Source: Pelomonas sp. Root1237
GTDB lineage: Bacteria; Pseudomonadota; Gammaproteobacteria; Burkholderiales; Burkholderiaceae_C
Reading direction: 5' to 3'
Length of the DNA: 64,000 bases
Assembly (NCBI RefSeq): GCF_001425055.1
Contig: NZ_LMDK01000016.1
Span: 776,773 to 840,772 of the forward strand
Made by a program: the position numbers and the translations under genes. The notes beneath the pieces were generated by a model. It had not been told where the DNA came from. It saw only the letters and a program-made list of their open reading frames with translations, and searched no databases. Below, in pieces: positions 16,223 to 28,155 of this stretch. The first letter of the stretch is position 1; each line of letters starts with the position of its first letter.

Positions 16223-16454
16223 ACTCGGCCTCCAACTTGTCCATCTGTCTCGCGTAGACGATGACGATGGCGCAAAAGCCCAGCAGCGCACCCTGCGAGG
16301 CCAGCCAGAAGGCCAGCGGCCAGCCGAACACCTCGACGCTGAGTTCGCGCGCGAAGAACACCGGCGCAAAACCGACGATGGCCCAGGCCAGCAGCAACCA
16401 CACCGTCAGGCGGCGGGTGCGGCGCCAATAGTCGTCGCGCAGCGGAGCTGTCAT
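16203..16454 (-). CDS. Orphan DUF4212 small subunit of a sodium/solute symporter
   Basis: An 83-residue membrane protein with two helices (about 12-33 and 47-70) and the DUF4212 pattern RDDYWRRTRRLTVWLLLAW, FFARELSVEVFGWPLAFWLASQGALL, VYARQMDKLEAEF. Normally this small subunit is encoded just upstream of an SSS-family acetate/solute permease. Here the next sequence downstream on this strand is the antisense of the solute-binding protein, so the partner is missing. Starts at 16454 and 16463 are both possible. It may be a remnant or pair with a distant permease. Confidence 0.75.
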   Translation of the reverse strand: MTAPLRDDYWRRTRRLTVWLLLAWAIVGFAPVFFARELSVEVFGWPLAFWLASQGALLGFCAIVIVYARQMDKLEAEFSEPRS

Positions 16455-16511
16455 GGCGGCCATTCTCACCCATGAGAAAATCCGCGTTTCGCCAAGAACC
16501 AAGCGACCGTC

Positions 16512-17616
16512 ATGGACATCGAACACATCAACCAAATCGGCAACAACCTGGCCGACCTCACAGCGCGTACCGACGCGCTAAGGGGGTATCTTTGACTTCG
16601 ACCGCAAAGCACTGCGACTGAACGAGGTCAACGCCTCCCTCGAGAATCCCAACGTCTGGAACGACCAGAAGCGTGCCCAGGAACTGGGCAAGGAAAAGCG
16701 CACGCTGGAGGCCGTCGTCGACACGATCACGACGCTGACCAGCTCGCTGGCGGACAACACCGAGCTGTTCGAGATGAGCCGCGAGGAAGGCGACGAAGCC
16801 GGCATGCTGGCCATCGAGCAGGACGCCGCCGCGCTGCAGGCCAAGGTCGAGGAACTCGAGTTCCGCCGCATGTTCAACAACCCGGCCGACCCGCTGAACT
16901 GCTTCATCGACATCCAGGCCGGCGCCGGCGGCACCGAAGCCTGCGACTGGGCCGGCATGCTGCTGCGCCAGTACCTGAAGTACTGCGAGCGCAAGGGCTT
17001 CAAGGCGACGCTGGAAGACGAGACGCCCGGCGACGTGGCGGGCCTCAAGAGCGCGACCATCAAGGTCGAGGGCGAGTACGCCTTCGGCCTGCTGCGCACC
17101 GAGACCGGCGTGCACCGCCTCGTGCGCAAAAGCCCGTTCGACAGCTCCGGTGGCCGCCACACCTCGTTCGCGTCGCTGTTCGTCTACCCCGAGGTGGACG
17201 ACAGCATCGAGATCGACATCAACCCGGCCGACGTGCGCACCGACACCTTCCGCGCCTCGGGCGCCGGTGGCCAGCACATCAACAAGACCGACTCGGCCGT
17301 GCGCCTGACGCACATCCCGACCGGCATCGTCGTGCAGTGCCAGGACGGCCGCAGCCAGCACAGCAACCGCGACGTCGCCTGGAAGCGCCTGCGCTCGCGC
17401 CTGTACGACCATGAGATGCGCAAGCGCCAGGAAGAACAGCAGAAGCTGGAAGACACCAAGACCGACGTCGGCTGGGGCCACCAGATCCGCTCCTATGTGC
17501 TGGACCAGAGCCGCATCAAGGACCTGCGCACCAACTACGAAACGTCTGCCACGCAGAAGGTGCTGGACGGCGATCTCGACCCGTTCATCACGGAGTCGCT
17601 GAAACAGGGCGTTTGA
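16512..17616 (+). CDS. prfB: Peptide chain release factor 2 (programmed +1 frameshift)
   Basis: RF2 recognises UGA and UAA and releases the finished peptide. The gene reads 27 codons from the ATG at 16512 to CTT, meets TGA at 16593-16595, and continues in the +1 frame from GAC at 16594, giving 367 residues. The recoding signal AGGGGGTATCTTTGAC is intact. Downstream hallmarks are the anticodon-like SPF tripeptide ([12 protein letters not shown]) and the catalytic [14 protein letters not shown]. An ORF caller that does not model the shift will start it wrongly at an internal ATG. The usual partner lysS is not next to it. Confidence 0.97.
16581..16596 (+). other. prfB programmed frameshift site
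   Basis: AGGGGGTATCTTTGAC contains an internal Shine-Dalgarno-like AGGGGG three bases before CTT-TGA-C. The spacing matches the autoregulatory RF2 site known from E. coli: low RF2 favours slipping past the in-frame UGA. Confidence 0.95.
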
Positions 17617-17700
17617 TGCCCTCCCTGAAGCACTGCGCGCCCGCGTTCCGGCTGGCGCGCAGCGCTTCGACTGAACTGACCGATTTCCAAGGAAGCCCCA

Positions 17701-20364
17701 ATGCGTGAAGGCAATGCCACCCTGATCCAACGCCTGGACTACCAGCAACCGGCGTTCTGGATCCGCAAGGTCGACCTGACCTTCGATCTCGACCCGGCCA
17801 AGACCCTGGTCACCAGCAAGATGCAGATCGAGCGCAACCGCGCCGTGCCCCACGGCCCGCTGCGTTTGCACGGCGAGGAACTGAACCTGCTGCGCGTGCT
17901 GATCGACGGCGCGAGCGTCTCCTTCCGCCAGGAAGGTAACGAGCTCATCATCGAAGGCGCACCCGACGCCGACTTCGCGCTCGAGATCCGCAACACCACT
18001 TGCCCGGACAAGAACACGGCCCTCTCCGGCCTGTACACCTCGGGCGGCAGCTTCTTCACGCAATGCGAGGCCGAGGGCTTCCGCCGCATCACCTATTTCC
18101 TGGACCGCCCCGACGTGATGGCCGTCTACACGGTCACGCTGCGCGCCAACGCCACCCTCTACCCGGTGCTGCTGTCCAACGGCAATCTCGTCGACAGCGG
18201 CACGCTCGACAACGGCCGCCACTTCGCCGTCTGGGCCGACCCCTTCCCCAAGCCCAGCTATCTGTTCGCCGTCGTCGCCGGCGACCTGGTGGCGCGCGAG
18301 CAGCGCATCCGCACCCGCGCCGGCAAGGACCACCTGCTGCAGGTCTACGTGCGCCGCGGCGACCTGGAGAAGACCGAGCATGCGATGAACTCGCTGATCG
18401 CCTCCATCGTCTGGGACGAGGCCCGCTTCGGCCTGCCGCTGGACCTGGAGCGCTTCATGGTGGTCGGCGTGTCCGACTTCAACATGGGCGCGATGGAGAA
18501 CAAGGGCCTGAACATCTTCAACACCAGCGCCCTGCTCGCCTCGCCCGCCACCGCAACGGATGCGGACTTCAACCGCATCGAGTCCATCGTCGCCCACGAG
18601 TATTTCCACAACTGGACCGGCAACCGCGTCACTTGCCGCGACTGGTTCCAGCTGTCGCTCAAGGAAGGCCTGACCGTCTTCCGCGACCAGGAGTTCTCGA
18701 TGGACATGGCCGGCACGCCGTCGGCCCGTGCCGTCTGCCGCATCCAGGACGTGCGCCAGCTGCGCGCCGCGCAGTTCCCCGAGGACAGCGGCGCCATGGC
18801 CCACCCGGTGCGCCCGGACAGCTACAGCGAGATCAACAACTTCTACACGGCCACCGTCTACGAGAAGGGCGCCGAGGTCGTGCGCATGTACCAGACGCTG
18901 GTCGGCCGCAGGGGCTTTGAGGCGGGCATGAAGCTCTACTTCGAGCGCCACGACGGCCAGGCCGTGACCTGCGACGACTTCGCGCAGGCGATTGCCGACG
19001 CCAACCCCGGCTCGGGCCTCGCTACGCGCCTGGACACTTTCAAGCGCTGGTACTCGCAGGCCGGCACGCCGCGCGTGACCGCCCGCGGCGAGCATGACGC
19101 CGCCGCCCGCACCTTCACGCTGCGCTTCACGCAGACCACACCCGCCACGCCGGGCCAGGGCGACAAGCAGCCCCAGGTGATCCCCATCGTCATGGGTCTG
19201 CTGGACCGCCACGGCGCCGCCCTGCCCGTGAACGTCCAGGGCGACACCGAGGGCGTGGTGGTACTGGACCAGGCCGAGCAGACCTTCGTCTTCGAGAACA
19301 TCGACAGTGAGCCCGTGCCCTCGCTGATGCGCGGCTTCTCGGCGCCGGTGGTGCTGGAGGACGGCCTGTCCGACGCCGGCCTGATCGTGCTGATGCGCCA
19401 CGACAGCGACCCTTTCAACCGCTGGGAAGCCGGCCAGCGCCTGGCGCTGAACCGCATCCTGCATTCGCTGCGCGCGGGCCAGCCGCTGGTGCTGAGCCCC
19501 GTCTTCATCGACGCGATGCGGGTCCTGCTCAACCATCCCGAGCTGGACCCGGCCTTCAAGGAACTGGCCCTGACCCTGCCTGGCGAGGCCTATATCGCCG
19601 AGCAGCTCGACGTCGTCGACCCACAGGCCATCCACGCTGCCGTCATGGCCGCGCAAACCCAGCTCGCCGCCGCCCTGCGCGACGACTGGGCCGCGGCCTT
19701 CGAGGCCAACCAGATCAGCGGTGGCTACACGCCCGACCCGGTCTCGTCCGGCAAGCGGGCGCTGGCCAACCTGGCCCTGTCCATGCTCGTGCTGGATGCG
19801 CAGGCCACGGGCGACACCGTCTGGCCGGGCAAGGCCTACCAGCGCTTCAAGGACGCGTCCAACATGACCGAGCGTCTCGGCGCGCTGGCCGCCCTGGTGA
19901 ACGCAAACGCCGAGCTGGCCGCACCGGCCCTGCAGCGCTTCCACGCGCTGTTCAAGGACGATGCACTGGTGGTCGACAAGTGGTTCTCGCTCCAGGCGCG
20001 CGCGCCCGAGGCCGATGGCCGTGTGTTCGCGCGTGCCAAGGCGCTGACCAAGCATGCCGACTTCACACTCAAGAACCCGAACCGTGCGCGCAGCCTGTTG
20101 GCCTCGCTGTACATGTTCAACCCGGCTGCGTTCCACCGCGCCGACGCGGCCGGCTATGTGTTCTGGGCCGAACAGGTGCTCGCCATCGACGCCATCAACC
20201 CGCAGCTCGCCAGCCGCCTCGCCCGCGCGATGGACCGCTGGGCCGTGCTGGCCGAGCCCTACCGCAGCGCCGCCCGCGAGGCCGTCGCGCGCGTTGCCGC
20301 CAAGCCTGATCTGTCGAGCGACGTGCGCGAGATCGTCGAACGCGCGCTGGCCTCGGGAGGCTGA
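17701..20364 (+). CDS. pepN: Aminopeptidase N (M1 family)
   Basis: An 887-residue cytoplasmic zinc aminopeptidase. The exopeptidase motif GAMEN is at about residue 263, the zinc motif HEYFHNWTGNR at about 299, and the third ligand in LKEGLTVFRDQEF about 20 residues on. Length and the C-terminal helical array match E. coli PepN. It removes N-terminal residues from small peptides. It lies 84 bp after prfB and 3 bp before fbp, likely forming an operon with fbp. Confidence 0.96.
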   Translation: MREGNATLIQRLDYQQPAFWIRKVDLTFDLDPAKTLVTSKMQIERNRAVPHGPLRLHGEELNLLRVLIDGASVSFRQEGNELIIEGAPDADFALEIRNTTCPDKNTALSGLYTSGGSFFTQCEAEGFRRITYFLDRPDVMAVYTVTLRANATLYPVLLSNGNLVDSGTLDNGRHFAVWADPFPKPSYLFAVVAGDLVAREQRIRTRAGKDHLLQVYVRRGDLEKTEHAMNSLIASIVWDEARFGLPLDLERFMVVGVSDFNMGAMENKGLNIFNTSALLASPATATDADFNRIESIVAHEYFHNWTGNRVTCRDWFQLSLKEGLTVFRDQEFSMDMAGTPSARAVCRIQDVRQLRAAQFPEDSGAMAHPVRPDSYSEINNFYTATVYEKGAEVVRMYQTLVGRRGFEAGMKLYFERHDGQAVTCDDFAQAIADANPGSGLATRLDTFKRWYSQAGTPRVTARGEHDAAARTFTLRFTQTTPATPGQGDKQPQVIPIVMGLLDRHGAALPVNVQGDTEGVVVLDQAEQTFVFENIDSEPVPSLMRGFSAPVVLEDGLSDAGLIVLMRHDSDPFNRWEAGQRLALNRILHSLRAGQPLVLSPVFIDAMRVLLNHPELDPAFKELALTLPGEAYIAEQLDVVDPQAIHAAVMAAQTQLAAALRDDWAAAFEANQISGGYTPDPVSSGKRALANLALSMLVLDAQATGDTVWPGKAYQRFKDASNMTERLGALAALVNANAELAAPALQRFHALFKDDALVVDKWFSLQARAPEADGRVFARAKALTKHADFTLKNPNRARSLLASLYMFNPAAFHRADAAGYVFWAEQVLAIDAINPQLASRLARAMDRWAVLAEPYRSAAREAVARVAAKPDLSSDVREIVERALASGG

Positions 20365-20367
20365 TCG

Positions 20368-21378
20368 ATGTCTCGTCAAACCAGCCTGACCCAATACCTC
20401 GTCGAGCAGCAGCGCGAGCACGGCCACATCCCGCAGGAACTGCGCCTCTTGATCGAGGTCGTCGCCCGCGCCTGCAAGCGCATCGCCATCGCCGTCAACA
20501 AGGGGGCGCTGGGCGACGTGCTGGGCACCGCCGGCAGCGAGAACGTGCAGGGCGAGGTGCAGAAGAAGCTCGACATCATCGCCAACGAGGTGCTGATCGA
20601 GGCCAATGAATGGGGCGGCCACCTCGCGGCCATGGCCAGCGAGGAGATGGACGGCATCTACGTCGTGCCCAACCGCTACCCCCAGGGTGAATACCTGCTG
20701 CTGTTCGACCCGCTGGACGGCTCCAGCAACATCGACGTCAACGTGTCCATCGGCACCATCTTCAGCGTGCTGCGCAAGGTGGGCCATTCGCGTGGCGTCA
20801 GCGAAGAAGACTTCCTGCAGCCCGGCAAGCAGCAGGCGGCGGCCGGCTACTGCGTCTACGGACCGCAGAGCATGCTGGTGCTGACGGTGGGCGACGGCGT
20901 GGCTGTCTTCACGCTGGACCGCGAGACCGGCTCCTGGGTGCTGACGCAGGACCAGGTCAGGATTCCCGAAGACACCAAGGAATTCGCGATCAACATGTCC
21001 AACCTGCGCCACTGGGCGCCGCCGGTGCGCCGCTACATCGACGAATGCCTGGCCGGCTCCACAGGGCCTCGTGGCAAGGACTTCAACATGCGCTGGGTCG
21101 CCAGCATGGTGGCCGACGTGCACCGCATCATGACCCGCGGCGGCGTCTTCATGTACCCCTGGGACCAGCGCGAGCCCGACAAGCCCGGCAAATTGCGCCT
21201 GCTGTACGAGGCCAACCCGATGGCCTTCCTCGTCGAGCAGGCCGGCGGCGTGGCCACCACCGGCAGTGAACGCATCATGGACCTGAAGCCGACCAAGCTG
21301 CACGAACGCGTGGCCGTGGCCCTGGGCTCCAAGAACGAGGTCGAGCGTATCGCCGCCTATCATCTCGACGCGTCCTGA
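20368..21378 (+). CDS. fbp: Fructose-1,6-bisphosphatase class 1
   Basis: A 336-residue gluconeogenic enzyme converting fructose 1,6-bisphosphate to fructose 6-phosphate. Metal site: SEEMDGIY and [24 protein letters not shown]. The substrate region is visible in [32 protein letters not shown] and the [17 protein letters not shown] signature. It starts 3 bp after the pepN stop and is convergent with the next gene. Confidence 0.97.
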   Translation: MSRQTSLTQYLVEQQREHGHIPQELRLLIEVVARACKRIAIAVNKGALGDVLGTAGSENVQGEVQKKLDIIANEVLIEANEWGGHLAAMASEEMDGIYVVPNRYPQGEYLLLFDPLDGSSNIDVNVSIGTIFSVLRKVGHSRGVSEEDFLQPGKQQAAAGYCVYGPQSMLVLTVGDGVAVFTLDRETGSWVLTQDQVRIPEDTKEFAINMSNLRHWAPPVRRYIDECLAGSTGPRGKDFNMRWVASMVADVHRIMTRGGVFMYPWDQREPDKPGKLRLLYEANPMAFLVEQAGGVATTGSERIMDLKPTKLHERVAVALGSKNEVERIAAYHLDAS

Positions 21379-21397
21379 GAAGCGTACCAAGAAGCGT

Positions 21398-22174
21398 CTA
21401 TGGCATAGGCCGGTCCATCCAGCCTGTGATGAGCTGGACGGCCTCGGCCTCCATGCCGATGAAGCCGTGCCAGTGGAGGGCCTCGCAGGCGTCGCCCGTC
21501 GGGTCGGCGCCGCCGTCGACCACGACCAGCTTCTTCACTGGCGCAGCCGTCAGCCCGCGCGGGATGTAGCCCACGTCATGAGGCAGAGTCTGCCGGCACT
21601 GGTCCTTGGCGTGGTGCAGCACCAGCACCGGCACGCGGATGGCCGACAACTCCTGGCGCGGCACGGCGCCCGGCTTGTCCCAGGCGACGATGCTGGACGT
21701 CAACACCAGGCCGGCGATCTCCCCCTGCAATCGGATGGCCGCCGCCGTGGCCGACACCGTTCCACGACTGGTGCCGACCAACCAGACCGGCAATGGCGAC
21801 TTCTGCCTGACGGCCTTCAGCACTTCGCGGATGTCGGTCATGTGGGCGTCCGAGATGCGCTCGCTGTAGCCCAGATCGGGCGTGTCGCTCGGCTTGCCGA
21901 AGATGGCGACGTTGTAGCCGCGCGCGGCGAACTCCCCTGCGGAGCGGACCAGGAAATTGCGGCTCGTTGGCCGGCCCGCTTCGATGCGCCCGAAGCCGCC
22001 GCTGCCACCGGGAAACAGCAACACCGTCGCCCGCGCCGCTTCGGCAGCCTGCCAGAACACCGGCGTGACAACGCCCTCGCGGGTGGCGACGTCGAAGCGC
22101 CCATCCTCGGCCTGGGTCAGCGCCGTGGCACCCAGCATCCACGCCCCCAGCAGCAGATTCCTGATCTTTTTCAT
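21398..22174 (-). CDS. Secreted alpha/beta hydrolase-like protein
   Basis: A 258-residue protein. The ATG at 22174 gives a signal peptide (MKKIRNLLLGAWMLGATALTQA). The mature domain has an alpha/beta hydrolase order: VLLFPGGSGGFG, nucleophile elbow VGTSRGTVSA (Ser or Thr region), a VLHHAKDQC acid loop and a C-terminal ALHWHGFIGME histidine. I would expect a periplasmic esterase-like or dienelactone hydrolase-like activity, with no firm substrate. It is monocistronic, convergent with fbp. Confidence 0.75.
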   Translation of the reverse strand: MKKIRNLLLGAWMLGATALTQAEDGRFDVATREGVVTPVFWQAAEAARATVLLFPGGSGGFGRIEAGRPTSRNFLVRSAGEFAARGYNVAIFGKPSDTPDLGYSERISDAHMTDIREVLKAVRQKSPLPVWLVGTSRGTVSATAAAIRLQGEIAGLVLTSSIVAWDKPGAVPRQELSAIRVPVLVLHHAKDQCRQTLPHDVGYIPRGLTAAPVKKLVVVDGGADPTGDACEALHWHGFIGMEAEAVQLITGWMDRPMP

Positions 22175-22292
22175 GCGCCGGAGTTTGCGTCCTGACGCCC
22201 GAAAAGCAAGCCGATCTTGGCGGCTCAATGCAGTTGCGCTATGATCTCGGGCTTCGCTGGCCGCTGGGGAATGACCATCGGTTGAGCGTGAG

Positions 22293-22368
22293 GCCGGCAT
22301 AGCTCAGTTGGTAGAGCAGCGCATTCGTAATGCGAAGGTCGGGGGTTCGACTCCTCTTGCCGGCACCA
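22293..22368 (+). tRNA. tRNA-Thr (CGT)
   Basis: A complete 76-nt cloverleaf with encoded CCA. The acceptor stem GCCGGCA (22293-22299) pairs with TGCCGGC (22358-22364). The anticodon loop is TTCGTAA with CGT, the T-loop is GGTTCGACTCC, and CCA is at 22366-22368. A strong terminator follows at 22387. Confidence 0.97.
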
Positions 22369-22386
22369 GAACAAGAAGAAGCACCA

Positions 22387-22416
22387 AGGGCCTGATCTCG
22401 CGATCAGGCCCTTTTT
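22387..22416 (+). terminator. Rho-independent terminator after tRNA-Thr
   Basis: The stem AGGGCCTGATC (22387-22397) pairs with GATCAGGCCCT (22402-22412) across TCGC and is followed by TTTTT. Confidence 0.93.
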
Positions 22417-22550
22417 GCGTTCTGGGCAGTTTTCCGCACTTGGAACAGCTGTTGCAAACGACCTCAGCCCAACCTCGATAACGCACGCGCGGCGCAGGCA
22501 CCGGGCCGTTAGTCTGCATGGATTGCAGTTCCCGAAGTCGCCCGCACACC

Positions 22551-24432
<1,882 letters not shown>

Positions 24433-24446
<14 letters not shown>

Positions 24447-26949
24447 GCCGCTTTCTCGCCGTGGCCAGCGTCTGCCGCGACTTGGCGTAGTCGCGCCACG
24501 GGTCCTCCTTCTCGAAGGACAGGTACTCGCGCGCCGTCGTGATGGTCCACTGCGCGCCGCTCTTCAGTGAGCCGAGCTGCTCCCAGCTGACGGGCATGGA
24601 GACGCCCAATCCCGGCCGGGCCCGCGCAGAGAACGCCGTCGCCGTCGTCTGGCTGTGCCCGTTCCTCAGGTAGTCGATGAAGATCTTGCCAACGCGATTC
24701 TTGCCGCCGCTCTTGGCGACGAAGCGCTGCGGGAGGGTCTCGGCCATGTGGGCCACGACGGCCTGCGAGAAATCCTTGACGGTGTCGTAGTCCAGCTTGG
24801 GCGCCAGCGGCACCACCACATGCAGGCCCTTGCCACCGCTGGTCTTGAGCCACGCCTTCAGGCCCAGCTCCTCGAGCATGGTGTGCGTGAGGGCGGCCGC
24901 CTCCTGCAGATGCGCCCAGCTGACGCCCTCGCCCGGGTCCAGGTCGAACACGATCCGGTCCGGTAGGTCGATGCGCCCGACCTTGGAGTTCCAGGTGTGG
25001 AACTCGACGACATTGAGCTGGGCGGCGTTGATGAGCCCTTCGACGCTGTCGACGGACATCAGCGCCTCGTGTTCCGGCCACAGCGCCGGATCGAGGGTCG
25101 TGATGCCCGGGATCTCCTTGTCCGAATGCTTCTGGAAGAACAGCTGCCCGCTGATGCCCTGCGGTGCACGCACCAGGGAGACGGGGCGGTTCTTCAGGTG
25201 CGGCAGGATGCGGTCCGCGACGCTCTCGTAGTAGTGCACCAGGTCGATCTTGCGCAGCCCGGTCGAGGTGTCGATGACCCGGTCGGGGTGGCTGATCTTG
25301 ACGCTCGTCCTGGGCGAAGGCCGTACCGCCGCGGCCTGCTCGCGCTGGATCGCCTTGGGCGCCTTGTCGGCGCGCACACCAACGAATCTCGCATGCCGGA
25401 TATGGCCATCGGGCGTCCACTCGCCGAAGGCCACTTCCACCACCATCTCCGGCCGCACCCAGCGCTCGCTACCCCGGGCGCGGCGCGACCAGCGGCCCGG
25501 CTCGACGGCCGCCGGGGCTATGGCCGGCGTCTTCGTCTGCAGCTTGCTCAACTGCCGGTGCAGCTCGCGCCCCTGCGCCGAGGCCCAGCCGGTGCCGACC
25601 GAGCCGGCCGAGCGCAACTTGCCGTCCTGGTGATAGCCCAGCATCAGGGCTCCGACTTCCTGGGGCGAGTTCGTGCGGTCGGTGAAGCCGATGACGACGA
25701 ATTCCTGGCGGCGCTGGCATTTCAGCTTGAGCCAGCTGTCACTGCGCCGGGAGACATAGGGCGAGTCGGCCTTCTTCAGCATCACGCCTTCCAGGCCCAG
25801 CTGGCAGGCCGCGGCGAGCACTTGCGACGGCGCCGCCGGCAGCTCATCGCTGAAGCGCACGCGGGCCGAGGTGCGGCCTTCGAGCAGCTCTTTGAGCACC
25901 GCGCGCCGGCTGCGCAGCGGCACTTCGCGCAGGTCGGTGTCGCCGAGGAAGGGCAGGTCGAACAGGAACATGGCGATGTCCTGCGTGCGCGCGTTGTCGA
26001 TGGCGTTCTGCAGCCGGTTGAAGTCCGGCACGCCATGCTCGTTCAACACGACGATCTCACCGTCCAGCCAGGCCTGATCGATGCCGAGCTTCTCGAGTTC
26101 ATCGACAAGCGGCGCCAGCTTCGCGGTCCAGTCATTGCCATTGCGCGTGATCAGCGCGACCTTGCCCTTGCTGATGCGCACGCCCATGCGATAGCCGTCG
26201 AACTTGTTCTCTATCACCCAGTCGCCGTCTGCGGGCGCAGCGGCAATCAGCGTTGCCAGCTGCAGCTCGAGCGTCTTCGGGAACGGCGCCTTCCTTGCGC
26301 GGGACAGATCGGGGCCGGCCGTCTGCGGCTGTGCGCGCACCCGCGGTTCACGCTCCTCCACGGGGCCCAGGGGTTTTTCCACGACGCTGTCCGGCAAGGC
26401 GCTGATGACGTCGTATTCGGCCGTCGGCCGCGCCCAGGCATCGCCGCGCTTCTTGAACAGGATCCACTGGTCCTGCTTCTTCTCGCCCGGCTTGGAGATG
26501 CGCACCAGCTCCCACAGCCCGGCCAGCTTCTCGCCATGCAATTCGAAGATCAGCTTGCCCTTGGCCAGGCCCTCGCGCGGGTCGCCGACCGGCGTCCAGC
26601 TGCCGCGGTCCCAGATGATGACGGTGCCGGCGCCGTAATGCCCCTTGGGAATCTCGCCCTCGAAGCTGTTGTAGCTGACCGGGTGGTCCTCGACATGGAT
26701 GGCCATTTGCTTCTTCGCGGGGTCGAAACTCGGCCCCTTGGGCACGGCCCAGCTGACCATGACGCCGTCCAGTTCGAGCCTGAAGTCGTAGTGCAGGTGC
26801 GAGGCCCAGTGCTTCTGGATGACGAAGCCCAAGGCCTTGGACTTGCGGCGCCCCAGCCTCCCCTTGGGCTCGGCGGTGCCGCTGAAATCGCGCTTGGCGT
26901 TGTAGCGCGCCAATGGCGCCTCGGCGGTGGCGGGGCGGGGCTTGCTCAT
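24433..26949 (-). CDS. ligD: Multifunctional DNA ligase D (phosphoesterase-ligase-polymerase)
   Basis: An 838-residue end-joining enzyme. Order: 3'-phosphoesterase domain first (HLHYDFRLELDGVMVSWAVPKGPS, HPVSYNSFEGEIPKGHYGAG), then the ATP-dependent ligase with the adenylation lysine in ENKFDGYRMGV (about residue 247) and the GLEGVMLKK motif, then the archaeo-eukaryotic primase-type polymerase from about residue 540 with FDLDPGEG and LKTSGGKGLHV. It repairs double-strand breaks with Ku. The ku gene is 10 bp upstream on the same strand. The last 14 bp overlap the convergent FtsH-like gene. Confidence 0.96.
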
Positions 26950-26959
26950 GGGTCAGGCG

Positions 26960-27883
26960 CTACTTGCGCGCCCGCAGCCGTTTGGGGGCTGCGGCCTCGG
27001 GTTCGGCGGCATCGCGCGTGGCCGCCTTGCGCGCCGGCATTGGCGTGACCTTGGCAGACGTCTTGCCGCCGGCCTTCACGGCGGGCTTCCCAGCAGGCTT
27101 GCTGCCGAGGCTGGCGCGCAGTGCGTCCATCAGGTCGATGACCTGGCCGCCGCCTGTCGGCCCATGCTCCTCGCGCGTGGAAGCGACGATCTTGCGGCCT
27201 TTGACCTTCTCTTCGATGGCAGCCAGCACCCGGTCCTTCTCCTCGTCGTGGAACAGCGCCGGCTCGAAGCTGTCCGCCGCGATCTGCTCCACCAGCTGCA
27301 GGGCCAGCTGCAGCTCCGGCTTGGAGATGCTGGCCTTGGGGATGTCGAGGTCGGCCAGCGAGCGCACCTCGGCGGCATAGCGCAGCTGTTGCAGGATCAG
27401 CCCGTCATCATTGGCGCGCACCTGCACCACGTACTGCCTGGCCTTCCAGGACCACTTGGCCAGCGCGCAGCGGCCTGAGCGGCGCAAGGCTTCGGCAAGC
27501 AGGGCGTAGGGCTTGTCGCCGCGCTTGTCCGGCGCGAGCAGATAGCTCTTATCGTAGAACAGCGGGTCGATGGAAGCCAGCGGCACGAAACTGACGATCT
27601 CGATGACATGGCTGCTGCCCTCTTCCAGCGCCTTGAGCTCCTCCGGCGTGAAGAGCACGAACTGGTTGTCCTCGACCTCATAGCCCTTGACCATATCCTT
27701 GCGCTCGACAACCTTCTTCGTGCGCTCGTTGACGTATTGCTGCTTGAGACGCGCGCCGTCCTTGGCCAGCAGGTTGAAGCGGATGTCAGCGCCCGCCTCG
27801 GTAGCCGAGAACAGGCGCACGGGCACGTTGACCAGGCCGAAACTCAGGGTCAGGGAAGCGATAGAGCGGGCGGATGTGGCCAT
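26960..27883 (-). CDS. ku: Ku protein for non-homologous end joining
   Basis: A 307-residue Ku homodimer subunit. The ATG at 27883 follows an AGGAGA site; the frame is open for 90 codons upstream but that part is unlike Ku. Family features: MATSARSIASLTLSFGLVNVPVRLFSATE, RFNLLAKDGARLKQQYVNERTKKVVERKDMVKGYE and the bridge PLFYDKSYLLAPDK. The C-terminal tail from about 260 is basic, Lys/Ala/Pro-rich, typical of bacterial Ku extensions that bind DNA or LigD. It is the first gene of the ku-ligD operon. I found no sigma54-like element upstream, unlike most genes to its right. Confidence 0.95.
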   Translation of the reverse strand: MATSARSIASLTLSFGLVNVPVRLFSATEAGADIRFNLLAKDGARLKQQYVNERTKKVVERKDMVKGYEVEDNQFVLFTPEELKALEEGSSHVIEIVSFVPLASIDPLFYDKSYLLAPDKRGDKPYALLAEALRRSGRCALAKWSWKARQYVVQVRANDDGLILQQLRYAAEVRSLADLDIPKASISKPELQLALQLVEQIAADSFEPALFHDEEKDRVLAAIEEKVKGRKIVASTREEHGPTGGGQVIDLMDALRASLGSKPAGKPAVKAGGKTSAKVTPMPARKAATRDAAEPEAAAPKRLRARK

Positions 27884-28044
27884 GGAATCTCCTGTGTCCC
27901 GACAAGCTACGCCGGCCGGCCTGCGGCGGGTCAGGGAACAGCGCCGCATCGCTGTGTAGGACGCCGGGACGCATCGCGTCGCCAGGGCAAGCAGGCTCAT
28001 GTTGCCGCCGTCATGAAGCGCTGCGGCAGCGTCGTTCCGGGGCG

Positions 28045-28059
28045 GGCACGCCGATTGCC
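28045..28059 (+). promoter_or_regulatory. Sigma54 -24/-12 element before the HAD phosphatase gene
   Basis: GGCACGCCGATTGCC has GG and GC separated by exactly 10 bases. The expected start of transcription is near 28070, about 30 nt before the small ORF at 28100 and 82 nt before the HAD ATG. Confidence 0.75.
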
Positions 28060-28099
28060 GGGAGCGGTGCCGCACCTTCTTCAGCCCGGACCCCCGACA

Positions 28100-28155
28100 T
28101 GAGCGACTGCCGTTTCCCGACCTCCGCCCTTGCCGAGCCCAAGGTGCGCCCATGA
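28100..28155 (+). CDS. Possible 18-residue leader peptide coupled to the HAD gene
   Basis: ATG at 28100 to TGA at 28153-28155, whose last bases overlap the HAD start codon (ATGA). The distance from the predicted sigma54 start (30 nt) matches the 20-36 nt leaders of other genes in this block. There is no visible ribosome site and the peptide (MSDCRFPTSALAEPKVRP) has no known match, so this may be chance. Confidence 0.25.

Noticed and set aside
16558..21390. A 1610-residue open frame on the minus strand
   Set aside because: It is antisense to prfB, pepN and fbp, all of which are certain. The composition is His/Gln/Ala/Val-rich GC-skew reading and has no domain.
24997..27048. A 683-residue plus-strand frame opposite ligD
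   Set aside because: Antisense to an unmistakable LigD; no motifs.
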